DNA from: UBA3910 sp964626065
GTDB lineage: Bacteria > Bacillota > Limnochordia > Darwinibacteriales > Darwinibacteriaceae
Reading direction: 5' to 3'
Assembly: GCA_964626065.1 (NCBI GenBank)
Contig: CAZVDE010000014.1
Coordinates: forward strand, 1-41,873
DNA: 41,873 bases
Position numbers and translations under genes: made by a program. Of this stretch, positions 16,094-25,390 are shown piece by piece (within the stretch, counting starts at the first letter, position 1; every line of letters begins with the position of its first letter). The notes below the pieces were generated by a model that searched no databases, was not told the origin of the DNA, and saw only the letters and a program-made list of their open reading frames with translations.

Positions 16094-17467
16094 TCATCTA
16101 CCCCCTATGTTGATTTTGGTCTTCACAGCGGGGCCGCCCATGCCCACAGGGATCATCTGTTTCTTTCCGCACATACCCCCGCAGGACCAATCCATATCAT
16201 CGCTGATCATGGTTACGTTTTGCAGCACATCAAAAGCAACGCCCGAAATGGTGGTATCCCTAATGGCTTTGCCCAGTTCGCCATTTTTGATTTCGTAACC
16301 AAGCACCACGCCAAACATGAATTCACTGGTTGTATCGGCCTGGCCGTTGCTGGCTTGAATAAGGTAGTAGCCATCCTCGATGGAGGCAATCATTTCTTCC
16401 AACTTGCTTGTGCCGGGCAAAATTGCGGTATTGCGCATGCGAATTAATGGTTCGTCGTGGTATTGGTAAGCCCTAGCATTGCCTGTAGGTGCGGTGTTAA
16501 AATGGCCGGCGCTCTGTTTATTGTGCATATATGCTTTTAAGACCCCGTCCTCGATGATGACTACGTCTTCCGCTTTGGTTCCTTCATCATCAATATAAAT
16601 GGGCATAGGGCAGTATTCGCCCTGATAACTATGGGCGAAATCAACCAAACTCACTAGAGGGCTGGCCGCCTGCTTGTTTAGGTAATCGCCCGCAACAGAT
16701 CCGCCCATGACCAGGTCTGCTTCGGTAGTATGGCCAATGGCCTCGTGGGCCAGGATGCCCGCCAGTTTTGCATCAAGGATGCATTCCCGCACTCCCGTCC
16801 GGGCGTAGACGCCTTCGCTTTTCTTAACCAGATGGTCGTATAGCTCGTCAATTAGAGGGTAAAGGTCCTTAGGGCTGTTGAAATTATCTTCAAAATGCCC
16901 CCGGCCTCCCTCCATTCCATAGACCTCCACCGGGTCGCCGTTCTTATCCAGCGACAGGCTGACCACAAAAATGGTGCGGGGCAGTAAAGAATAAAGTGAT
17001 GCACCATCTGAGGTAAGCAGCGTTTTTTCCATGTCCAGGCAGTTGAGATTGATGCTGCGGCTGCTCAACTCCGGGTATTTTTGGTCTATGTAGTTGTCAA
17101 CCTCCTTGGTAAAGTCCATGATTTCTTTTTGAGTTAAGCGTATTTTACTTGTGCCAAAACTTTTTTCTATTTGTGGATTGTCCGGGGCAAAGGACTTTAG
17201 CCCCTTTTGTTCTCGACTGTCTAAAAATTTTGCGTTTTGGGTTGCCGTTTCAATAACCGCTTTAACATCATCTTGATGGGGGGTAGAAGCAAATCCCCAG
17301 CTGCCGTGGGAATAAACGCGGGCGCTTAGGCCGCTGGTGGAATTTTTCGTATTTCTTACCAGGTTACCCCGTAGGTAACCGATGTTTAAGGTGCGGTTTT
17401 CTTGGCTGCGCAGCTCAGTATACTGCTCAAAAAGTGACGAGTATCGCTGCAGGTTCTTAGTAATCAT
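16094..17467 (-). CDS. TldD-type zinc metalloprotease subunit
   Basis: Catalytic partner of the adjacent TldE-type protein. HEAIGH at 241-246 is the HExxxH metal-binding motif inside GILAHEAIGHTTEAD, and the C-terminal GxCGK.Q..P segment (SCGGMCGKKQMIPVGMGGP) is a TldD hallmark. The ATG at 17467 is preceded at 7 nt by AAAGGAGG, a very strong site. The frame stays open 25 codons upstream but without support, so the longer version is rejected. It gives 457 residues, normal for the family. Located in the cytoplasm; role as described for the partner. Confidence 0.88.
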   Translation of the reverse strand: MITKNLQRYSSLFEQYTELRSQENRTLNIGYLRGNLVRNTKNSTSGLSARVYSHGSWGFASTPHQDDVKAVIETATQNAKFLDSREQKGLKSFAPDNPQIEKSFGTSKIRLTQKEIMDFTKEVDNYIDQKYPELSSRSINLNCLDMEKTLLTSDGASLYSLLPRTIFVVSLSLDKNGDPVEVYGMEGGRGHFEDNFNSPKDLYPLIDELYDHLVKKSEGVYARTGVRECILDAKLAGILAHEAIGHTTEADLVMGGSVAGDYLNKQAASPLVSLVDFAHSYQGEYCPMPIYIDDEGTKAEDVVIIEDGVLKAYMHNKQSAGHFNTAPTGNARAYQYHDEPLIRMRNTAILPGTSKLEEMIASIEDGYYLIQASNGQADTTSEFMFGVVLGYEIKNGELGKAIRDTTISGVAFDVLQNVTMISDDMDWSCGGMCGKKQMIPVGMGGPAVKTKINIGGR

Positions 17468-17491
17468 GAAAATCCTCCTTTCATTAGCTAA

Positions 17492-17520
17492 AGTATAACA
17501 CAGCGTTATCAAGTTCGAAA
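17492..17520 (-). promoter_or_regulatory. Candidate promoter of the TldD/TldE pair
   Basis: On the minus strand: TTTCGA (17515-17520), 17-bp spacer, TATACT (17492-17497), about 25 nt upstream of the TldD-type ATG. The -10 is good, the -35 poor. Confidence 0.4.
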
Positions 17521-17546
17521 GGGGAAATCCGTATTCTTCCAATTTT

Positions 17547-17575
17547 AAAAGGCCCCCTGGAATAAGGGCCTTTTT
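17547..17575 (-). terminator. Terminator after the giant P-type ATPase gene
   Basis: AAAAGGCCC (17547-17555) pairs with GGGCCTTTT (17566-17574) around a 10-nt loop. It lies just past the ATPase stop at 17597 and before the TldD-type promoter, so it separates two minus-strand units. Confidence 0.7.
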
Positions 17576-17596
17576 ATCGAAAATGACGATTCCTGG

Positions 17597-20500
17597 CTAG
17601 TTAGATTGTGGGGGGCCGGGCGCAATCAGCGCACTTAGCGCTTTATCTGTGAGAAATCCCGCGGTTGTACCCAACGCGGCTGCCCGCCAATGGGCTGCCT
17701 GTAACGGTTTTGTGCGGAAAATGGGCTGCAGGCCGGGTACATAAATTGCTGCCCAAACGGGCAGCAGCATTGCTGCCCCCACATAGGTTAAGCCCGGACT
17801 TGGTGCTAGTTTCCCCTTGTACCTGCTATCGGCGCGGCGTGCCCCTGTTAATTGCCACATTCTGCTCAGTGCTGCCGTGAGCATACTCAGTGTTCTACTT
17901 GTAGCGGGCGCATCACCGCGCCTTTGTGACCACCTGCCCACCAGGATGCTGCTGATGCCGGTAATTAAGCTGTTGCAGATAATACGAGGGCCAAGGCCGT
18001 GGGCAAAGATGCTCTCCTCGGGCCGCCGCGGTGCTCTACTCATTAAATCGGGTTGAGGGGGATCGTTGGCTAACAGCCAAGAAACGGGAGGATCGCTGAT
18101 CATATTTACCCAAAACAGCTGCTGCGGTTCGATGGAAATCCCCTTGCCTAAAAGAGTTGACCACAAAATTTCTACGCCGTCACCTAAATTGGTGGTTAGC
18201 GAATAACGCAGCGATTTTCGGATGTTTTCGTAGGCAGTTCGCCCCCCCTCGATCGCCTTGGGAAAAGCGGTTAAATCGTTTTTCGGAAGAACGACGGGGG
18301 CGATTTCCCTGGTCGCGCCGGCGCCGTTTTTTCCCAGCGTGATCCCCACGTGCGCCGCCCTAATTGCGGGGGCATCGTTGACACCATCGCCGATCATGGC
18401 CACTATTCTCCCGCGGGACTTGAGGGCCTTGACCAGGCGCAGTTTGTGCAGTGGCGACATTCGAGCGTAGACCTTGGTGTGGGGTAGGGCAGTCATCAAC
18501 TGGGAGTGGGACATTTTCTCCAGTTGGCTGCCGGTTAGAACACGGCGTTCTAGCGGGCCTGCCCAGGGAGCTATAACCCCCACCTGTTCCGCAACGGCCA
18601 AAGCCGTATCTTGGTGGTCACCTGTAATCATCACCGGTTCAATGCCTGCGCTGCGGCAGGCGATGATTGTTTGCTGCGCCTCCGGCCTAGGTGGATCGCT
18701 GATGCCTATTAGGCCGGCGAAAATCAGTTTTTCATCCTCAGCATCCTCTGTCTGCAGCGGGTAGACCCGGTAGGCAAAACCCAGCACCCTCAGGCCCTTT
18801 TTAGACATGGCCGTGACTACCCCTTCCAGCTTTGTCCTCTCCGCAGCAAGCAGTTGTTTAGCACCGCCGGCGTCTTTTAACCAATAACAGCGCTGCAAGA
18901 CCGCTTCGGGGGCACCCTTCACAAAAGTCCATCTTTCTTTACCCTTTACACAGTTTACCGTCATTTGACGTGATTTAGCGCTGAACGGGATTTCACTGAC
19001 CCGTTCGTAGCTGGCGAAATCTTCGGTTACTCCCAGTCTGTGTGCGGCTATCAGTAAGGCCCCCTCCGTACTGTCTCCTTTGATCTGCCATTTTCCCCGT
19101 TCATCTTGGCGCACCTGGGCGCTGCTGCACAGTACCGCTGTGCGCAGTAAATTCGTAAGTGCAGGCGTTAATGGGGCCCGGGTGTCCTTGGAGTGGAAAA
19201 TAGTCTTTTGCCCCGGAACGAAAAATTCCACCGCCTCCATTCTGTTTTCGGTTAAAGTTCCGGTTTTATCCCAGCAGAGCGTGTCAATGCAGCCCAAAGT
19301 ATCGACCGCGGGCATGTGGCGGACCATAATTCCCCTTTTGGCCAGGCGGATTGAACCGAGGGCTAGGGTGAGTGTAATCATGGGCATCAACCCATCGGGG
19401 ATGACAGAAACGGCCAGCCCGGTTGCGTTCACAAGTGATTCGCCCGCGGCCTTGCCATGCATTAAGCCCGAGAGAAGGGCTAGGACTGTGACGCCTACGC
19501 CGCAGCGGGCGAGGCCGGCGCCTACTTCATCTAAGCGGCGGTAGACCGGGCTGCTCGCGTAATAATTCTTAGCCCCGACCTGCTGTACGATTGTACCCAT
19601 TTGGGTGCTGGGTCCTGTGCGCACGACGGTGGCTCGGGCGGTGCCGGCCAGCACCTTTGTACCCATAAACAATTTCCCCATATTTCCCATACTGCCGGCT
19701 TCTTTGAAAACAGGCCCCGCTTCGCCCGTTAAGGTTGCTTCTTCGACTATAAGGCCCTTCGATTCAACTAGGCCCACATCCGCAGGTACTTTATCACCCG
19801 CCATAAGCAGCAGCAAATCCCCCGGGACCAGTTCCGGAGTTGGCAGGGCAAGAGGTTTCCCGCCCCTGATTACCCGCGCGGCGGGGGGGATAAAGGCGGT
19901 GAATGTTGCCATTGATTTTTGAGTGCGATTTTCCTGCAGCACCGCCAAAGCGGTGTTGGCCAATAGGACACCTGAGCCTAATAGGGCATTGCCCGGCTTG
20001 CCGGCCAGCAGCGATAGCCCGGAGAGTCCCAGCAGTACCTTGCTCATGTAATTGTTAAGCTGCGCCACGAAGATCTGCCACGGGGACGGTTTACTGTTCA
20101 TTGGCAGTAAATTTGGTCCGTAAATGCTCCGCCGGCGGCGCGCCTGTGCGGCGGTAAGCCCAACCGGGGCGGGTGCTTTCGTTTCTTTACTAGCTGCGGT
20201 TGCGGCCCATTTCGGCTGAGTGAGGCGCAAAGAATTAGCCAAGATCGCCAGTGTGTTGAAATTTTGAATCAGTCCGGCCCAAAACGGCGTAAGTAATCCT
20301 GCCAGGCCCAATGAAATTCCCATTACGGCGGAACCAACCGCCAATCCTGTATTCTGCGCGGCTATCCGCCGAGAAGTGCGAGCCAGCTGCGCCAGCTCGG
20401 CCAATGCCCAGCGTTGAGGTTCAACCAGGACTATTGCCGCGGATTTTAAATGCAGATCCTGACCGGTGGCGGTGGTGATGCCCACATCTACCGCGGAAAG

Positions 20501-21916
20501 AGGTGGTGCATCGCCCCGGTCCGTACCCAGCATGGCGATGGTGTGGCCTCGTTTTTGCCAGGCCCGGATGCGGCGTACTATTGCTTCTGCCTGGGGTTTA
20601 GTACACGAACGGGGCACAGCGGGCTCGGGAATTGTGTACCCCAGCCGCTGCAGTTCCGCTCGATTTTCCAGAGGCAGCCCATCCTCAACCAGAAGCAGGT
20701 CAGCCCTGCCTAGGCGGGCCAGGTGTTTTCCGTTTTTCACCAGGGCTCCCAGCCGCCCCGCTTGTACCGCTGCCGTTTCGGCAGGTATGGCCCGGGCCAG
20801 TCCCGCTGCGCCGGGAAGGCCTACAATCAAGATGTTTAAAGCACCTTTAGCATTCTTGGTGAATAGGTAGTACAGCCCGGCCGAACCGGCCGCTAGCAGT
20901 GACAGTCCGTTTAACATACTCATCGCGGCCGGATCGGGGTAATCTACTTCTTCCCTCAGCCCGGCTATTACCCCGCCGATACGTGTTTCTTCGCCCACAG
21001 CGGAGGCTTTGACAATTAACCTGCCTCGCGTTAAAATACTGCCGGCGAACACTTCTTGGCCGTCAGTAACCGTTCGAGGGCAGCGCCTGCCCTCAATTGG
21101 CAGTTGGTTAACGGCTGCCTTTCCTCGAGTCACGATTCCATCCGCGGGCAGTCGTTCACCCGCCCTAACTTCCACCAATGAGCCCTTGGTTAGCCGTTCA
21201 GCGGGGATAATAACTGTCCCTTCTTCCGTCTTTAAGCGGGCGATGGGTTTTTTACCCTCCAATATGACACGGATGCGATCCCGGATTGCCTCCAAGGAAG
21301 CGCTGCGGATTAAGGTGTTGAGATAAACCAGCCACAGGACGAACAGCCCAAAATTATGCTCCTCCAAAAATAGAGAAGCGAGGGAGGCGGTACCGGCTAA
21401 TAATTCCGTGCTGATCTGTTTTTTCTTCAACAAGTGTTCTAAAGCGGTGCGGAAAAGGGGAATGCCCGTGAGCACGGTGAGTGCGGTGTCGCTGTTAAGA
21501 ATATGCCTAACGGCGGGCGTCCCCTCTTTGTCCCGCTTCGCACTGCTCATTTGGTTTGTGATGAGCAGAACGGTGGCCGCGGTCGTTAAAGCAAATTGAG
21601 AGCGGAGCGGGAGTTTCTCTAATTCGTATGCTTCGCCTTTCTCGGTCAGGGGCGCAGGCCGCGCCTTCCTTATTTGTTTTACTGCCGCCTGCGGTAGGGA
21701 TAAAATATCGCTTATCTTTCTGCCCACATCTGCGGGGGTAATTTGGTCCGGCGCATAATAAACAAGCAGGCGTCCGGTGCCCGTGTTGGCCTGAACGGAA
21801 CCTATACCCCGCTTTAAAGGCAGCAGCGCCTCAAGGCGCCGGCCGAGTTCGGCTCGATGGCGCAAAGCTGCGATTTCTAAACGCAGACGTCCCGGTAGGC
21901 TATGCACAACTTTCAC
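17597..21916 (-). CDS. Giant P-type ATPase: dead ATPase half fused to an active-looking P-type pump
   Basis: About 1439 residues, similar in design to mycobacterial CtpH/CtpI. Residues 1-70: HMA-like domain (SLPGRLRL, tGrLLVYY) without CxxC. About 80-560: a P1B-like ATPase body that has lost its machinery: LPIEG replaces TGES (about 272), VEDGL stands where DKTGT should be (about 410), MLGTDRGDAPP replaces GDGxND (about 462), and the CPC motif is VGLPGA. About 585-1439: intact pump: TGEA (730), PDGL in M4 (840), DKTGT (883), KGAPEA, GDGVND (1176), NMISD in M6 (1271). M5 has NLGD. GTG at 21916 is preceded at 7 nt by AAGGGGG; an ATG at 22004-22006 lacks such a site. Divergent from the second pump. 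Substrate unknown, probably a divalent cation. Confidence 0.88.
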   Translation of the reverse strand: MKVVHSLPGRLRLEIAALRHRAELGRRLEALLPLKRGIGSVQANTGTGRLLVYYAPDQITPADVGRKISDILSLPQAAVKQIRKARPAPLTEKGEAYELEKLPLRSQFALTTAATVLLITNQMSSAKRDKEGTPAVRHILNSDTALTVLTGIPLFRTALEHLLKKKQISTELLAGTASLASLFLEEHNFGLFVLWLVYLNTLIRSASLEAIRDRIRVILEGKKPIARLKTEEGTVIIPAERLTKGSLVEVRAGERLPADGIVTRGKAAVNQLPIEGRRCPRTVTDGQEVFAGSILTRGRLIVKASAVGEETRIGGVIAGLREEVDYPDPAAMSMLNGLSLLAAGSAGLYYLFTKNAKGALNILIVGLPGAAGLARAIPAETAAVQAGRLGALVKNGKHLARLGRADLLLVEDGLPLENRAELQRLGYTIPEPAVPRSCTKPQAEAIVRRIRAWQKRGHTIAMLGTDRGDAPPLSAVDVGITTATGQDLHLKSAAIVLVEPQRWALAELAQLARTSRRIAAQNTGLAVGSAVMGISLGLAGLLTPFWAGLIQNFNTLAILANSLRLTQPKWAATAASKETKAPAPVGLTAAQARRRRSIYGPNLLPMNSKPSPWQIFVAQLNNYMSKVLLGLSGLSLLAGKPGNALLGSGVLLANTALAVLQENRTQKSMATFTAFIPPAARVIRGGKPLALPTPELVPGDLLLLMAGDKVPADVGLVESKGLIVEEATLTGEAGPVFKEAGSMGNMGKLFMGTKVLAGTARATVVRTGPSTQMGTIVQQVGAKNYYASSPVYRRLDEVGAGLARCGVGVTVLALLSGLMHGKAAGESLVNATGLAVSVIPDGLMPMITLTLALGSIRLAKRGIMVRHMPAVDTLGCIDTLCWDKTGTLTENRMEAVEFFVPGQKTIFHSKDTRAPLTPALTNLLRTAVLCSSAQVRQDERGKWQIKGDSTEGALLIAAHRLGVTEDFASYERVSEIPFSAKSRQMTVNCVKGKERWTFVKGAPEAVLQRCYWLKDAGGAKQLLAAERTKLEGVVTAMSKKGLRVLGFAYRVYPLQTEDAEDEKLIFAGLIGISDPPRPEAQQTIIACRSAGIEPVMITGDHQDTALAVAEQVGVIAPWAGPLERRVLTGSQLEKMSHSQLMTALPHTKVYARMSPLHKLRLVKALKSRGRIVAMIGDGVNDAPAIRAAHVGITLGKNGAGATREIAPVVLPKNDLTAFPKAIEGGRTAYENIRKSLRYSLTTNLGDGVEILWSTLLGKGISIEPQQLFWVNMISDPPVSWLLANDPPQPDLMSRAPRRPEESIFAHGLGPRIICNSLITGISSILVGRWSQRRGDAPATSRTLSMLTAALSRMWQLTGARRADSRYKGKLAPSPGLTYVGAAMLLPVWAAIYVPGLQPIFRTKPLQAAHWRAAALGTTAGFLTDKALSALIAPGPPQSN

Positions 21917-22036
21917 AGAAAATCCCCCTTGGCCGCAGTTGTCCTGCACCGCTATTTTCCCCCCCTTTGGGGCTTTCATACCGATTCTGCAGTGCCAAAG
22001 GGGCATTGGTAAATTTGAGCTGGCCTGGTAATCTTT

Positions 22037-22073
22037 CCGCCGCCTTTGATCCGCTTATGATAATGGGCGGCGG
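22037..22073. promoter_or_regulatory. GC-rich inverted repeat between the divergent pump genes
   Basis: CCGCCGCC (22037-22044) and GGCGGCGG (22066-22073) are exact reverse complements 21 bp apart. No U-tract follows on either strand, so a terminator is unlikely. Midway between two divergent starts, it may be a shared operator. Confidence 0.45.
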
Positions 22074-22115
22074 GGTAATAATAAGGCTAGTTTGAAACGA
22101 AAGGGTCAGCTGCCC

Positions 22116-25061
22116 ATGTGTCTAGAGATTCAACCTATTTCCACAACGGACTTCCACTTTCTGCCCGGGAGATTTAGGGTAGGAGTGCCATCTCTAAAAG
22201 GCAACCCCCAGAAGGCCGGATTTTTGGCGCACCAATTGAGTGCAATTGCCGGTGTTGCCGGTTATGTAAGCCCGGTGACCGGTAGAGTTTTGCTCATCTA
22301 TAACGAACAAGAGCTGAGGCCGGCAGATCTGTTAAAGTGCATTGCCCGAAGTGTAGCTAAATCAAACGGGGTCGTACCCGCAAGTAGGGTGCAACGGCCT
22401 GAGCAGGGGCAAAATGGCGGCGTGCCCTGGCATATGATGGATCCCGAACAGGTATTGAGGTTCACCGGGACCTGCATTGATAAAGGACTGTCATCCGCGG
22501 AGGCGCTAAGGCGCGTGGAACGGCTGGGGCCTAATAGGTTGGCGGTGGCTGAGAGAAAATCAGTTTTATCCATGCTCCTTGATTCTTTAGGGGGCTTTAT
22601 GTCGCAGCTTTTACTTGGCGCCGCGGCAGTGTCGGTAGCGGTTGGCGAAAAAACAGATGGAGCGGTTATTACCACGATAGTCGCGCTTCAGGCAGTATTA
22701 GAGACATTTCAAAGTTACCGGGCAGAAAAATCCCTGGCCGCCCTGAGAGAATTAAGCGCACCGACCGCTAACGTTATTCGCGATGGCCGGGAAATGACCA
22801 TTTCCGCTGAACAGCTTGTACCGGGTGATCTGCTGCGAGTTGAGGCGGGGGACAAGGTGCCGGCGGACGCCCGGATGCTGGACAGCGGTTTTTTGCACAC
22901 GGACGAGTCTTGTTTAACGGGGGAATCAATTCCGGTTGTTAAGGATTTGGCCGTGCAAAAAAGGGCGGATTTGCTTACCGCGGATAGGCTGAACATGCTT
23001 TTTGCCGGCACAAACGTAACTAAAGGGAAGGCAGCGGCGGTGGTGACCGCCACCGGTATGGATACCGAGATGGGCAAGATTGCCGCACTGTTGGCAGAAA
23101 GCGGCCAAGATGAGACCTATCTGCATCGGCAGATGGAGTTGTTGGGAAAAAAGACAACGAGATTGGTGCTGTTATCCGTGGGCGCGATTGTGGGTGTGGG
23201 GTTATTGCGCCGCAGACCCTTGGCGGATTTACTCCGGACAGGGGTCAGTTTGGCCGTTGGCGCCATTCCGGAGGGGCTGCCCGCGGTGGTGACGGTTGCC
23301 CTCGCCTTTGGGGTGCAGCGTATGGCGCGGCGGCAGGCAATTGTCAGGCGCCTATCCGCGGTGGAAAGCTTGGGCGGCGTAACTACAATTTGTACAGATA
23401 AGACAGGTACCTTGACAGCTAATGAAATGACCGTGAAGGCGGTTTATGCCGGGGGTGAGATGTATACGGTCGGAGGGGAAGGTTACCGCCCCGCGGGCGA
23501 GTTTTACCTGCGCGGCCGTCCAATTTCCCCACGGGAGCATCCTTCTTTGCAGCAGGTTCTGCTTGGCGGTGCGCTCTGCAGCAATGCCAAGCTGCACAAA
23601 CTGCCCCGGGGCAGCTGGAATATTAACGGAGATCCCACGGAAGGCGCCCTATTGACATTGGCGGTGAAGGGCGGGATTGATCTCGATGCTTTAGCCGGTG
23701 AATTTCAGCGTGAGCGGGAAATCCCCTTCGATTCTGAACGCCGCTTAATGACCGTTCTCAGCCGCGATCAACGGGGAAAGATTACCGTTCATGTTAAAGG
23801 CGCGCCGGAAGCGATCCTACCGCGCTGCGATCGCGCGGTGGTTAATGGGGAAATTGTGCCCCTTGCTGAGGACCTTAACAGCAAGATTTTAAAGGTCAAC
23901 CAGCTCATGGCGGGCAGGGCCCTGCGCGTACTGGGCCTGGCGGTGAAGGAAGGGTCTAATCAAAGCGGTGATCCGGAGCAGGGCCTGATTTTTACCGGGC
24001 TGGTGGGCATGGTTGATCCGCCGCGCAGTGGAACAAAGGCGGCGGTGCGCCGCTGTCGGGAAGCGGGGATTAAAGTTGTGATGATTACGGGGGACCATAG
24101 GCATACCGCCGATGCGATAGCTTCCAAGCTGGGGCTCAGTGACGGCAGGACGCTTACGGGACAGATGTTAGCGGAACTGCCCGAAAAGGATTTAGTTAAA
24201 GTGATTCAGGGTGTGTCTGTTTTCGCCCGCACAACTCCCGAACAGAAGCTGCGTATCGTGCGCGCCCTACAAAATAGCGGGCACACGGTGGCCATGACGG
24301 GAGATGGTATCAACGATGCACCTGCGGTGAAGGAGGCCAATATTGGTATTGCCATGGGCCGTTCCGGAACAGATGTGACAAGGGAAGCAGCGGGGATTGT
24401 GTTGAGCGATGACAATTTCGCCACAATTGTGGCCGGCGTGGAAGAGGGGCGGACGGTTGCCGCAAACATTGGCAAGGCGGCCCGCTACATCCTGCCCGGC
24501 AACTGGGGGCAGGTGCTGGCGGTCTTTTTGGCATCCGTTTCAGGTTACTCTACGCCACTGGTACCCTCACAAATATTATGGATTAACCTTGTTACGGAAG
24601 GTTTTCCGGCCCTGGCCCTGGCGGCCGATCCGCCCGCGGCCAACTGTATGCAGAAGGGGCCCCGTTCGCCGAAGCAGATGCTGTTTTCACCGGTCGAGAG
24701 CAAAGGCATGCTTTATAAAGCGCTGCTTTCCGGGTTATCTACTTACGCCCTGTACGCCGGTGGACTCAGTGTTTTTGGTTGGGATAAAATCAAGGCGAAA
24801 AGTATGGCTTTTTCCCATGTTGTCTTGAGCCGGACCCTCAGTATCTTTGATAGCAGGAGCAGCAGCAAACAAAGGGATCCCAATCCCCACATCCTGCCTG
24901 CCGCGGGATTATCCACCGCGATGCTGCTCATGACCCTCTACTTCCCCTGGCTCAACCCCGTCTTTAAGACCGTCCCCCTTAATCTGTCCGATTGGGGCAT
25001 CTTAGGGGTGAGTGCCGGGATTCTGGGTAGGTTAGATTATTGGCTGGGCGGGACAAAGTAA
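22116..25061 (+). CDS. P-type cation-transporting ATPase, P2A (Ca-ATPase-like) with HMA-like N-terminus
   Basis: Membrane pump of about 981 residues. N-terminal HMA-like domain (FLPGRFRV, tGRVLLIY) without CxxC, related to that of the neighbouring giant pump. Then a complete P2 ATPase: TGES (268-271), PEGLP in M4 (385-389), DKTGT (428-432), KGAPEAIL, VDPPR, GDGIND (729-734). Compared with SERCA, the M4 Glu is kept, M5 reads NWGQ (Glu771 is Gln799 here) and M6 reads NLVTE (Asp800 is Glu828), so ion choice may differ from Ca2+. Mycobacterial CtpF is a likely relative. ATG at 22116 lies 10 nt after AAAGGG; TTG at 22092 is the alternative. Confidence 0.88.
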   Translation: MCLEIQPISTTDFHFLPGRFRVGVPSLKGNPQKAGFLAHQLSAIAGVAGYVSPVTGRVLLIYNEQELRPADLLKCIARSVAKSNGVVPASRVQRPEQGQNGGVPWHMMDPEQVLRFTGTCIDKGLSSAEALRRVERLGPNRLAVAERKSVLSMLLDSLGGFMSQLLLGAAAVSVAVGEKTDGAVITTIVALQAVLETFQSYRAEKSLAALRELSAPTANVIRDGREMTISAEQLVPGDLLRVEAGDKVPADARMLDSGFLHTDESCLTGESIPVVKDLAVQKRADLLTADRLNMLFAGTNVTKGKAAAVVTATGMDTEMGKIAALLAESGQDETYLHRQMELLGKKTTRLVLLSVGAIVGVGLLRRRPLADLLRTGVSLAVGAIPEGLPAVVTVALAFGVQRMARRQAIVRRLSAVESLGGVTTICTDKTGTLTANEMTVKAVYAGGEMYTVGGEGYRPAGEFYLRGRPISPREHPSLQQVLLGGALCSNAKLHKLPRGSWNINGDPTEGALLTLAVKGGIDLDALAGEFQREREIPFDSERRLMTVLSRDQRGKITVHVKGAPEAILPRCDRAVVNGEIVPLAEDLNSKILKVNQLMAGRALRVLGLAVKEGSNQSGDPEQGLIFTGLVGMVDPPRSGTKAAVRRCREAGIKVVMITGDHRHTADAIASKLGLSDGRTLTGQMLAELPEKDLVKVIQGVSVFARTTPEQKLRIVRALQNSGHTVAMTGDGINDAPAVKEANIGIAMGRSGTDVTREAAGIVLSDDNFATIVAGVEEGRTVAANIGKAARYILPGNWGQVLAVFLASVSGYSTPLVPSQILWINLVTEGFPALALAADPPAANCMQKGPRSPKQMLFSPVESKGMLYKALLSGLSTYALYAGGLSVFGWDKIKAKSMAFSHVVLSRTLSIFDSRSSSKQRDPNPHILPAAGLSTAMLLMTLYFPWLNPVFKTVPLNLSDWGILGVSAGILGRLDYWLGGTK

Positions 25062-25087
25062 AAGCGGGCCTATTTAGGACCGCTTTT
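25060..25087. terminator. Bidirectional terminator between pump and the three-gene cassette
   Basis: AAAAGCGG (25060-25067) pairs with CCGCTTTT (25080-25087), with CC/GG continuing the stem after one mismatch. It overlaps the stop codon of the pump (plus) and that of the minus-strand gene ending at 25074, and has U-runs in both directions. Confidence 0.75.
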
Positions 25088-25358
25088 CATGTTCATCTGT
25101 TTGCCCTTGGAGTTCTCGCACAATCTCTCGTTTTATCTGTTCCATCTCGGCGCCCGTGAGCTGCTGCCGCTGTTCACCATAGCTGCTGTACGTTTGGTTT
25201 TTTAAATCATATAGGACTTCTTCTCGTACCGCATCCACTAGTTGGCAGTAAGCTCGATAACCTCTGCCGTATGTTCCACCGGATTTAGAACCGCCCCGTT
25301 CCAATTCTGTGAGGACCTGTTCCTTAATATCTCTGACCATGGCCTGTGTCCTATCCAC
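25074..25358 (-). CDS. Unknown small soluble protein with three IKxE-type motif copies
   Basis: About 94 residues, no membrane segment or signal peptide, highly charged, presumably cytoplasmic. It is mostly made of three copies of the nine-residue motif shared with the two upstream genes: IKEQVLTEL, VREEVLYDL and IKREIVREL, the middle part being Gly/Tyr/Ser rich. I chose the GTG at 25358, about 8 nt after AAAGGG; the GTG at 25367 lies directly beside that site. Last gene of a three-gene minus-strand run ending at the terminator shared with the pump. I do not recognise a family. Confidence 0.6.
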   Translation of the reverse strand: MDRTQAMVRDIKEQVLTELERGGSKSGGTYGRGYRAYCQLVDAVREEVLYDLKNQTYSSYGEQRQQLTGAEMEQIKREIVRELQGQTDEHEKRS

Positions 25359-25390
25359 CGCTATCACCCTTTCCGCTTAAGCAGTCTTTT

